A DNA stretch of 64,000 bases from the NCBI GenBank assembly GCA_963682055.1, contig OY821751.1:10168001-10232000 (forward strand). Direction: 5' to 3'. A program made the translations under genes and the position numbers. The notes beneath the pieces are model-generated. The model was not told where the DNA came from, did not search any database, and saw only the letters and a program-made list of their open reading frames with translations. Origin of the DNA: Primula veris. Taxonomy: Eukaryota > Streptophyta > Magnoliopsida > Ericales > Primulaceae. Of the stretch, positions 22,963 to 32,410 are shown in pieces. The number at the start of each line of letters is the position of its first letter. Position 1 is the first letter of the stretch.

Positions 22963-24850
22963 TGTCACGACCCAAAATCCGTAAAACGAATATCGAGGCA
23001 TGACCTTTTTTTAAAACAAAAGAAAGTAGAACCTGTTGGTACTAAATTAAAAAATTTAAAAGAAAACACTTACGAGCTAAAGGAACAATTAACGGATAAA
23101 TAAAAAGTTTGTCAAACGCGGCTACAAGTAAGGATTTATAAAAGCTAAAAATAACGAACGAATGAATTTGCCCGTAGGCTACAACCTCAAAAACAATCTA
23201 AGTAAAAAGAAAGCAAAAGCCCGAACCCATGTGATGCCTTGCTAAAGCTCTTAACCATACGCCTCAACCTAAGTTGTACCTGAAATACAAAATTGTAACG
23301 GTGAGTCCCACGCACATAACTAGACGGGACGGCACCACAAATACCGTCACTCCATCCTATAAATGCAAGAGCTCACAAATTCTACAACTACGATAATCGA
23401 CGTATAAAGAGAAATATAATGACATTCTACAACTACGATAAATTAAATAAATTAAATAACATCAACACACAACTATAGCATACATGGACCTCTCACGCCA
23501 CCTACCCCAGTCCGTAAGGTAGGTCATTCCCTATCCCTTCGGCCGTCTTATGTCCCCGGAATTAGGGAGAGACATAGACCATTGCAACATAAAAGTAGAT
23601 TTATAGTGCGCACTTGGACCTCTCACGCCACTCGTCCCAGTCCGTAAGACGAGTCATTCCCTATCCCTTCGGCCGTCTTATGCCCCCGGAATTAGTGAGA
23701 GACATAGACCATTGCTAACATAAAAGTAAATATTGTGCACACTGGGACTTATAACACCACTCGCCCCGGTCCGTAAGATGAGTTATTCCCTATCCCCTCG
23801 GCCGTCTTCTGTCCCCGGAATTAGGGAGAGACAGAGACCATTGCCACTACAGCTAAATCACAAGGCCTCGGCCAATAATATAAAATCATTCAAATAACAC
23901 CATCTCATACGTATAAATATTAATTCCTCGGCCAATAATATTATACTATTCAACTAACATAACTCATACGTCACTTAACGTAATACAACATAAACCATAA
24001 TCATAGATGCTAGATTCACAACTAACCAATCACTTCAACGACATAAAAACCCATTCAGGAATTTTAACAAACACCTTGTATGCATAAACTACAATCCATC
24101 TATATTCAACAATAATTTACCCAATTCTATCAAAAAACATAATAACTCATAATCAACGCTTAAAACATGCAAACCCATCCATAATCTCATTAATTCGAAA
24201 TTAATTAGTCTCAAGTCTCAAATTCTACAATTCAATTAATGGAATTAAAAATACAACAACTAAACCCCAATTATCAATTTAAGAACATAAATAATATAAA
24301 AGGCAAAAAACCCCAATTTATAATGAACGTAAAACCTAATCCTAACATACACCCTCGTCTAGTCGCTATGGATAACCCCCGTTACCTTAGAGCGTAGTGG
24401 ATATGCTTCCGGTATGAACCCGCTAATGGTGGCTTCCTCTTCTTCTTCTTCTTCTCTTTTCTCTCTTTTTCTCTCTTTTTCTCTCTTTTCTCTCTTGGCT
24501 GATTTTTAGGTTTTAAAGCATTGAAAAGTGGGCTGATTTTAGGTTTAGAAAAAACTGTTTTTACAAAGTTTGTGGAAGCGAACTATTTGGTCCCCAAAGT
24601 TCTAAAAGCTAACTTTTAATCCAAATTATTGTTTTACTACTCAAAAATAACAAATCTTTAGAAACAAATCTATTGGGTCCTTTTTATTAGTAAAATTAGT
24701 AACAGGTTTTTAAAATAAAGTTTTTCGGAAGAGTTTCGGTTTTTGGCTAAAAATTAGTCGAGTGACCGGTTTTTGGTAAAATTTGAATAAAACGTTTTTG
24801 GATAAATTAAATCATAAATAAAATTACTTATAAAAATTCGGGATGTTACA
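22963..24850 (-). repeat. LARD 5' LTR (1888 bp)
   Basis: Same length as the 3' LTR (coordinates offset by 7064) with about 14 substitutions, several clustered at 23735-23785. It contains the promoter of the element. Confidence 0.95.
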
Positions 24851-26065
24851 CATGCCATTTGGCGTTTGTAGTCGAGATTTAGACGAGGTGTAGGGGTGTA
24901 GGAGAGGAGTTATAAAAAAAAGACGAAACACTATAGAAAAGATCAAAACACAAATTGTTTGCATTACTATTTTTAGCTTGTATACGTATATGTGATGGAT
25001 TTAGTTGACTCACTTTTGGTTCTGTTTCTCATTTGTCTATATTTATATTATTATAGAGGGACCCGAGACGGGAATGATTTGGCGTATTTACGTGGTAGTA
25101 TAAGGTGTAATTGTAAATTAATGTGTGGAAAAGACAGATTTTTGTGGAATATTAGCATGTGCGAAATATTTGTTTTTAGTTTTGCTTTTAGTTTTGTTTT
25201 CTTTTAAAGTCACAACCCGGATTCTCTAAAATCCGGGGCGCGACACCAGATATTGGATATTGCTTGGTTATGAAATTGGCTGGTATTGTGTGTGACTACG
25301 ATAATTTAACTATGGAGTTGTATGGAAATGAGAAATGTAAAAAATTCCAAGAAAGTTTAGACAGAAAAAAGGTTGAGGGGCCCGAACCGGGGGGAAAACC
25401 GGAGCTCGCCACCACACGGATGGGGGCATAGTTGGCCTGTAGTTGGTGAGGACGTCTGTTGTAGACTTGGCAGTGGCTTCTGATGAAGCAAGAGGGGTAA
25501 ATGGGTAGACATGGTATAGTGGAAGTCTCTAGGCAATAATGTGATCTTTGGCCATTGCTCTGACAAAAAACTAGAACGATCTGACTATTAGTGATAGTCA
25601 AGTTGGAGGTGGGTGCCAACTCACACGAATTGTATCTTTAAGGGGGCGGGTGTATGGTCCAAAATAGTCGTATTTTAGTTTTTCTTGATAAGCTCTACAA
25701 AATCCGCTATTGTACAAGTTTCATGTTACTAGCATGGGGGGCATTCGAGGGGTCTCCAAACACTTCGACGTTTGTGTCAAGTTTTTAGGTCCGAGGGTAT
25801 GCGGGATGATGTTCACCAATACGTTCAATAATGTGATATTTCCTTCATGTGCGGGTCTACTTGTGCCGTTACTAATACTAAGTAAGAGGTGGGGGTGATA
25901 TTTTGAGGGATTTTATTGATGGTTAACCTAAATAATTGGGATTTGGTTCTATTGTGGCATGAGTTTTTTCGGTTGCAGGTGCTTTGCGTAGCACCCGCTA
26001 AAACATGGGCAGACGGAAGTAGTGTTCACATGTTTGGAGTAATAATTGAGATGTTTTGTGAGCGA
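24851..26065. other. Non-coding flank with decayed element ends
   Basis: Continues the sequence interrupted by the LARD. A stem CCCGGATT...AATCCGGG followed by CGCGACA (about 25217-25246) looks like a decayed gypsy-type LTR end. Beyond that no gene; ORFs at 25296-25619 and 25710-26146 have no domain except the integrase scrap starting at 26066. Confidence 0.45.
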
Positions 26066-27562
26066 AAAACCGAAAAAGGTGTGAAAATTACTTGGCCTGG
26101 GAGGAATATTGGTATAACACTACTTACCATAGGTCCGTCCAGGTGACACTGTTCGAAACGATATATAGTTTCACACAAAATTTTCTATCCAATATACCAA
26201 GATAGAAAATAAATGGAGAAAGCAAAATAATTTTATTTATTTGATATTTTGTGAGTACAATCTCTGAATATTTTCTAAAATAAAGAAAATAAAAATCATT
26301 TGATTAATATCTTCAAAATCGAATTCTTGGCGGCTCAAATTGCTTAAAGATAATCAAGATGTTAACTTGCTTGAGTTTTGAGATTGATCTTGACTTGTAC
26401 TTTTTTTTGAGTTTGATCTTGGCAAACGCTTGATTTTTTATTTTGAAGTGTTTTTGAGGATCGAATGAGAATCTTATTTGAATTCGGTGATGAACTTGCT
26501 TGAAGTTCTTCAGGCCTGATGAAGATCTTTGAATAGTTGGTTTTGAAAAACACTTGATTCGCGACCTTTGGAGCTTCTTGCGGATCAGATGGTGGATTTT
26601 TCTTGAATTTGTTGATGAGCTTGCTTAAAGTTCTTTAGGTTTAATGAAGATCTTCGAGTGCTTGATCTTGAAAAACACTTGATTCGTGGCCTCCGAAGCT
26701 TCTTGCGGATCAAATGGTGGATTTTCCTTGAATTTGTTGATGAATTTGGTTGAAGATCTTCGAAGTTGATGAAGAACTTCAAATGTGGGCTTAGCTTTGA
26801 TCTTCACAAACACCAGATTCGCTGCTTGGAGTGCTTTCTGCATATCTACACTTCGATTTGCTCAGATTTCTTGCTGAATTTGGCGAAAGTTTCGAAAGAT
26901 CTTCAGCAGTCTTGGGGGATCTTCAAGGCTTCGAGGTTGATGGCTGAATTTGGCAGAACTTTTTCCTTTTAGACTTTGGCTTCACATTTGTCTTCTTTTT
27001 CTTCCCTTTTAGGTTTGGATTGGCCATCAATTTATAGTAGTTGGGGTGGTCTTTATCGCGATATCGCCTCCTCGTAGTTTGTGTTTTAGGATCAAAATGT
27101 CTCGTAGTTTGTGTTTAGGATCAAAATGGTCCTCCATGCCCCCTTATAGTTTGAGTTTAGGGTCAAAATGGTCCATATTAAAATGTAATCATTATTTGGA
27201 TTACCATTGCTTTATAATTTTAAACAAACAAGTACTAAAATAGAAGCATTTTCATTGTTTACGAGAAAAATTAATATATAGTCAAATAAAATGACATTTC
27301 TTGCTTTTACAATTTAAACCAAAAGATGATATTCATTTGATTTTGAAAATACTAATATATAAATTAGGATATTTTATTTTACAAGAGACATGTGGCACAT
27401 TTTTATTTGCCGAGAAATTTGCGTGTCTACACTTTGAAAGAGAATTTTGTTATGGCCGCAAGCCAAATGAAACCATACGCGGATAAGAACCGCCGAGCAA
27501 TTGAGTTCGACGTTGGGGACAGGGTGTATTTAAAGTTGCAACCAGATCGACAGCAGTCTCTT
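26066..27562 (+). pseudogene. Split gypsy integrase remnant
   Basis: Two pieces of one Ty3/gypsy integrase in the same orientation. At 26066-26163 the frame reads LAWEEYWYNTTYH then VTLFETIY, matching the conserved W..AEYWYNT..H....TPFE..YG block at the end of the catalytic domain. At 27434-27562 it reads LKENFVMAASQMKPYADK, then AIEFDVGDRVYLKLQPDRQ, the C-terminal region of the same protein. About 1.24 kb of unrelated DNA separates them. The second piece is then cut at 27562 by the TIR element. RT and the integrase N-terminus are gone. Non-functional. Confidence 0.75.
26165..27400 (-). mobile_element. Insertion within the integrase, with 125-bp tandem repeats
   Basis: The sequence between the two integrase pieces. 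It contains about three units of a ~125-bp repeat (26440-26850; TTGAAAAACACTTGATTCG starts at 26543 and 26668), then a three-fold repeat of GTTT.GGATCAAAATGGTCC type (27071-27175). Read on the minus strand it has the look of a retroelement LTR or leader (ATTCAGAGATTGTACTCAC). I could not define TG...CA ends or a target duplication, so the class is uncertain. Confidence 0.45.
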
Positions 27563-28089
27563 TTAATAGATGTAGTGTATATACTTTTAGTATTGGTAAA
27601 ACACAAAAATCTGTATGAATACTACATAATGCATATTCAAGTGTCATGTCCATTAGAAGATACGATACAACACTTACGTATACACATTTATTTCTGGCAA
27701 GAGCACCCTTTTCCAATAGCAACAAGGCTTAAATTCGTCACCCCAAGACATGAAGTTATCGTTAAAGATAATAAAATTTTCAACCCCAGAGGAATTCCCA
27801 TTTCCTGAAACCCCTCTTGGTTCACTACTTGAAGATTACTTACGTGACACGTGAGCGTTTTCCCATAACGCCCAATATTGTTAAGGGAAAAATCGGAAAG
27901 TTTCAGATATTGGAGAATCAATTAAGACAAGATAGATAAGAGATACAAGAGAAAATATCTTCGGGAACAACTTTGCAATAGGTTGTAAGCTTTCGTTCCT
28001 GATTTTCATACTGGACTCGATCGTTACATCACTGAGATAAGGGGAAGTTTTGTTCAATTGCGATCAAACATTTGTCTGAAATCAAAGGG

Positions 28090-28405
28090 AAATGGTTGAG
28101 ATCGTGCTCTCTAAAAGATGGAACTTCTTCGCCACCTCACATAACCCTTCGTTCCTAATAGATAAGACATTTCAACGAAAAAGTAACTTTAAAGAAGGAC
28201 ACCATTGGTAAATAGCTGAAAGACCAATATCACTCACTTTGCCAGACTTATTTCCTTTAATATAATTTTTTTAGCCCTCCAGGGCTTGAAATACCTACAG
28301 AGATAGCCGCAAGTCTAATATCAGCTCCTCTTTTCACTTTCAAACACCTTGTAAAATGTCTATTATCACACTCAGTATCGTTCGCTAACTCGTCTTCTTT
28401 GCTCA
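28090..28405 (-). pseudogene. EBF: EBF1/2 fragment, arm A (minus)
   Basis: Minus-strand translation reads DELANDTECDNRHFTRCLK, RGADIRLAAISVGISSPGGL, then after a frame change KVSDIGLSAI, WCPSLKLL, NEGLCEVAKK and HLLES. This order (RCL.GKKATD-RLAAI.VGT, GL-SAIA-GCPSL, DEGL.EIAK-CHLLE) is that of the N-terminal leucine-rich repeats of EIN3-binding F-box proteins, which target EIN3/EIL1 for destruction. About 100 residues are covered, with stops and a frameshift. No F-box is present. Arm A is the inverted partner of 28425-28730. Confidence 0.7.
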
Positions 28406-28424
28406 ATTGTATCTCTAAGCGCCG

Positions 28425-28730
28425 AGTAAAAGAAGATGAGTTAGCAAACGATGCTGTGTGAGATATTGGATATCTTACAAGATGTTTGGAAGGGAAAAAA
28501 GCCACTGATATTAGACTTGCGGCTATTTCTGTAGGAACTTCAAGTTATAGAGGGCTAGGATAAATTTCTATTAGGGGAAATAAGATAAGTAAAGTGAGTG
28601 ATATGGGTCCTTCGGGTATTGCCCGAGGGTGCCCTTTTTTAGGGTTAATTTCTCTTTGGAATTCCTTATCTATTGAGGACGAAGGGTTATGTGAGGTGAC
28701 GAAGGAGTGTCATATTTTGGAGTACAAATG
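28425..28730 (+). pseudogene. EBF: EBF1/2 fragment, arm B (plus)
   Basis: Plus-strand reading: RCLEGKKATDIRLAAISVGT, then IRGNK, VSDMGPSGIARGCPFLG, LISLWNSLSIEDEGLCEV, TKECHILE. This is closer to the EBF1/2 leucine-rich repeat consensus than arm A. Arms A and B face each other across a ~20-base loop (28406-28424) and stay about three-quarters identical over ~305 bases. The arms have accumulated different stop codons, so neither is protein-coding now. A transcript across both would fold into a long imperfect hairpin. Confidence 0.75.
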
Positions 28731-28776
28731 TGTAGACGTAAGTTTCGTATCGTATATTCTAATGAAACAGACACTT

Positions 28777-29457
28777 TAGGGTGAACGATCCTATATAAAT
28801 AGTACACCAAACAAAGAGCTAGGGAATGAAGAAACGCGACAAAATAGTCCCGTAGGCCGACCAGTAGCCATGGCCGATCACTTAGACAATTGCCAAAATA
28901 TTTTTTGCTGCCGACCAGTTGGGGAAGGGGGCCGACCAGTCGGCTAACAAAAAAGTACGGGACTAGTCACTGACAAACTTCGTACTTAGTCTCCAATTCC
29001 GCTGGATAAATCTATTGCTTACGTTACAACGTTTGTTTAAACTAATTGTCACAAAATATTCCACGTTTTTGAACACTTTTCCCAGACCCAAAACGATACT
29101 TCCATGAAGCCAAGAGTTCCTTTCACGCCAAATACAAAACACCGTGGAAGCCAAAACACATTTCCCTAAGAGTCCGGATGGGGAATTACCCTTGAAGACA
29201 TTTGTAGTCCAAGAGATCCAACCCGCCCAGGACAAACAGTTTCCTAAGAAACCCAAGAGCAAACATCCAATTCTCCAAATCCGTCTCAAGAACCCACAAT
29301 CATAGAATAAATGGTCCACACTCTCCGCATTACTCAAACAAAGAGGGCATCCATTAACCCCAAAGAGGTTCATCCTTTGCAAACGGTCCAACGTAGATTA
29401 TATATTTTGAATAGCTAGCCAAAGGATGAAACTACACCTTGGAGGAGAGCATCGCGC
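28777..29457 (-). mobile_element. 5'-truncated LINE (zf-RVT end)
   Basis: Minus-strand ORF 29391-28963 (142 codons) encodes the C-terminus of a LINE ORF2: LQRMNLFGVNGCPLCLSN, then VDHLFYDCGFLRRIW, with the CxxC...HxxxxC pattern of the reverse-transcriptase zinc-binding domain. It is flanked by an 18-bp target duplication with three mismatches: CTAATGAAACAGACACTT (28759-28776) and CTAATGGACCTGACACTT (29458-29475). This duplication sits inside the right TIR of the surrounding element, so the LINE landed later. No poly(A) tail tract is visible at the 28777 end. Confidence 0.8.
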
Positions 29458-29549
29458 CTAATGGACCTGACACTTGAATATGCATTATGTAGTATCCATA
29501 CAGATTTTTATGTCTCACCAATACTAAAAGTAGAAAAACTACATCTATT

Positions 29550-30045
29550 GATTGTATGATGAGGTTTTCCCTATCGAATATGTTATAGTAAGTGTTACTA
29601 TTGTGTGATTTATAGGTTATCGGCTTACATTATGGATAATACGTTTTAATTGGATAAGTTATTAGGAATGTGACGAAACGAAAGACCAAGGAAAGAAAGA
29701 AGAATGAACGATCACAGCGGGTCTTAACTTGATAGACCCAACCACAACTGATCGTGAAAGAAGAGAAATTAAATCCCATGTTTGATTTTGCTCTAGTGCT
29801 GCCAGTTCTTCAGTCATCACCTGCTGCCATGCCAGCAAGGCAGATTCTATCTTTATAGGACCTTTTCAGGAGGGGGTTCATGATGGGAGGGAAAAATTGC
29901 CAAAAAGGATCTGAGCCGGTCTTGATCGAGCGAAGAGGTCCCTGCCTATCGTAGTCATCTCTGTTCTAAGACTGGGTTTAAGCTCATATAAAGCCTTTCG
30001 GAAGGTCTTATGAGACACCATACAAGATAGAACTTTCTCTCTGAT
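29550..30045 (-). pseudogene. Copia reverse transcriptase N-terminal scrap
   Basis: The minus strand from 29835 to about 29765 reads WQQVMTEELAALEQNQTWDL, the conserved W..AM..E..AL..N.TW.L start of copia RT. The rest of the segment has no domain I recognise. It directly abuts copy B of the duplication; whether it also precedes copy A is outside the window. Confidence 0.65.
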
Positions 30046-31561
30046 TAGAGAGTAAAATACTTAAAAGCAGGAACGAAAGAATAATCTATCTCTTTCTTAT
30101 ACGAAAAGCAAAGGAAGAATGGTGATTCTTTACGTTGCAAGCTAAAGATCAAGGGCTTACACAAAACAGTGAATAAAATAGCTAACTGCCTTCGCACAGG
30201 AAGGAGTGACTGAAGGATGGTGTTTTGCGACTTTTCAATCAACTAAAATCCTAAAACGGATTGACTAACTTCTAAATATAATATCTTGTCATGTGAGAAG
30301 GTTGTGCGTTTCGGTATTATTAAGAATTTATTTTGAAAACCAATTTAAGAATTTATTTACCTTTACTAAGCTAAAAGCTCTCGACACGGGCAGTTACAAA
30401 AACACAACTTCTGATTGCAACTAGAGGATCCACTAAAATGAATGTTTTTTTTTATAAATGACTCGTTCATAAATTCAGGTATGATAATAATAAAAAATAG
30501 AGTTCCATTGGTTAACATGAGAAGATTAACATTCGTCCTATAATTTTCTTTAGAACTTTTACTTTACTATGTCGTAAGTAAGCATTATTAAACACTCACG
30601 TGAGGAAAGAGAAATTACCGTATGTTTGGTAGATCACTTATTCTCTTGAGAAATGTGGATTTTGTCGATAATCTGTTTCATCAATTTCACCTTCTTCTTC
30701 TGCATTTATCTCTTCCACACCAACATACTTCATTTTTATGGATGAATCTAATAATGATATAAAAAAAAACATCCTTTCAGATAAAGAGTAAATCATATGT
30801 GTGTTTATAAATCTGGGGTAAGAAATAGGTTTGTTCTTGTATGAAACTATCGTCTTAGAAAATGGAGGTAGAGTTTGTCAAAATTGTTTCATTTATTACA
30901 GTGGGCAAAAGATTGATAATGGAATAAAACTAAAACTAAATACATACATCTTCTAAATATAGGAGAAAACAAGAAACGATACATTTATGAATAATGTGTA
31001 TTTCATATAAATTAATGACGGCGCAGAAATAAAAGTAACTAGAATTTGGTTCTATATTTCAGAAGATAAATTTCAGAGTATAATAAGTAGTAGTACCATT
31101 TTAAAATAATTGCACATGATTTCTTCCGTATCTAATTGAGGTTTGTGATGGTAAGGAAACACTTTGAAACAAGTTTACTAAACAAAGAGGTTTTGTATTG
31201 GAAGCATGCTTGATTGAGTTTTTTTTTTCTGAATCGGACAGTTACCTACCTAAATTAGTAACCAAATATTTTTTTTCCTGAAATAAGAAAATAATATTTT
31301 CAACCTAAATAGCATGGTAAGATTTGTAAGTCACTTACTTAACTGGACATGAAAATAATAGTTTCAACCTTAATAACATTGTAAGGTTTGCAAGTCGGTG
31401 CTTGTTAAGCACATTTTAAAAGGTTTCGGAACTAGGTTTAGTAGTCAATATTATCATAGTTCAATTCATATCTTTTTTTCCATGTTAGATATATGGCACT
31501 TTTTGGTCATTCACCATAGTTTTATATGTCTTTTGTGTAGTATTATTATACATTAATAAAC

Positions 31562-31700
31562 TATGAAAGGGAAATAGGATAAACTATAAATAGGGTCATC
31601 ATAGTTTCAATTCAAGTTCCTTCAAGTCTTTCTACTTCTATTTTCAATCGGTAGCCCTCAACATTAAAGAAGATTACAAGATCTTAAACCCCCAATATAA
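31562..31700 (+). promoter_or_regulatory. Promoter-like module, copy 2 of 3
   Basis: The duplicate of 1496-1640. TATAAATA at 31585-31592 and the leader-like sequence are unchanged except for a few substitutions. Confidence 0.4.
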
Positions 31701-32113
31701 GGTAAATGATTATATCAACAAAAGAATAGAAAAAATTAACTACACCATAACTATAGAAATTTATATATCTTAAAAGCCGACTTTCTATCCAAATATGTCA
31801 CTTATTTAAAATCTTGAGAATAGTTAAGTTTGTGAACAATGGAGAGAAGCTGGCCATGTATTTATCCCTATAATTTCTTGACTTTCATTAATTGTGGTCT
31901 TTAAATCTACTATTTTCACTTTTCACATGTTATTAATTAAGAAATAATATGGTTTCGTATATAATATTTCTGAAAACTTCTTTAAAAAAATTATGGTACC
32001 CTGGTTAATTATAGATTGAATTTGTAACCCCGATAGCATAAATTGGGTGCTCCACCAGTGTATAAAAACGAGGGAGAAAAGAAGAAGAATAAAGGGTAGG
32101 TTTTCTTAATTTC

Positions 32114-32410
32114 TTAATATACGTGAAAATATGACATAGCCCATAAGTAGTTTTTTTTTATTTAAAAAATAAGCAATTATAAAAGCAAAGGAAAAAAAAA
32201 AATAATAAAAGGCAAAGCCCCTAAGTTTGGAGATACTAACTTGGAGATGAAAGATAGAAGCTAACAATATGAGTGAAAATATGATAACTTAGACATAGCC
32301 CATAAGTAGTTTTTTTTATTTAAAAAATAAGCACTTATAAAAGCGAAGGAAAAAAGAGAATAAAAGGTAAAGCCCCTAAGTTTCGAGATACTAACCTGGA
32401 GATAAAAGAT
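32114..32410. repeat. ~150-bp tandem pair present only in copy B
   Basis: Two units containing AGCCCATAAGTAG, AAAAATAAGCA.TTATAAAAGC, AAAGCCCCTAAGTTT and GAGATACTAAC. The second unit is the better match to the single unit in copy A (2045-2160). The two units differ from each other, so the pair is older than the segmental duplication or has decayed quickly. Confidence 0.75.

Larger units (their letters stand above)
15899..24850 (-). mobile_element. Complete non-coding LTR retrotransposon (LARD), 8952 bp
   Basis: Two direct repeats of 1888 bp each (15899-17786 and 22963-24850) differ at about 14 sites by eye and are flanked by the 5-bp target duplication CATGC (15894-15898 and 24851-24855). 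The primer site is at 22948-22959 and the polypurine tract at 17787-17804, so transcription runs on the minus strand. The 5.2-kb interior has no gag, protease, RT or integrase, the definition of a large retrotransposon derivative. The LTR ends (TGTAACATCCCG in sense) and the GACGAAATT block before the polypurine tract resemble Tekay/Del-type chromoviruses, a likely autonomous partner. The low LTR divergence implies recent movement. Confidence 0.95.
27565..29549. mobile_element. TIR element carrying inverted EBF fragments (Pack-MULE-like)
   Basis: The left terminus AATAGATGTAG... (27565 to about 27690) recurs inverted at the right as an outer part (29458-29549, ending CTACATCTATT) and an inner part (28725-28776). 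The two parts are separated by a later LINE insertion. The TIR is therefore about 125 bp, with perhaps 85 percent identity by eye, and the element would be about 1.3 kb without the LINE. Inside are two gene fragments in inverted orientation. Long TIRs plus captured host exon sequence fit a Pack-MULE or foldback element. No 9-bp target duplication is visible, and no transposase. Confidence 0.65.

Noticed and set aside
25210..25250. Possible LTR end with hairpin (CCCGGATT/AATCCGGG then CGCGACA)
   Set aside because: No partner LTR, polypurine tract or primer site could be placed next to it; kept only as a note.
27392..27808. 138-codon ORF as an intact gene
   Set aside because: Only its first ~57 codons are integrase; the remainder reads through the TIR of an inserted element.
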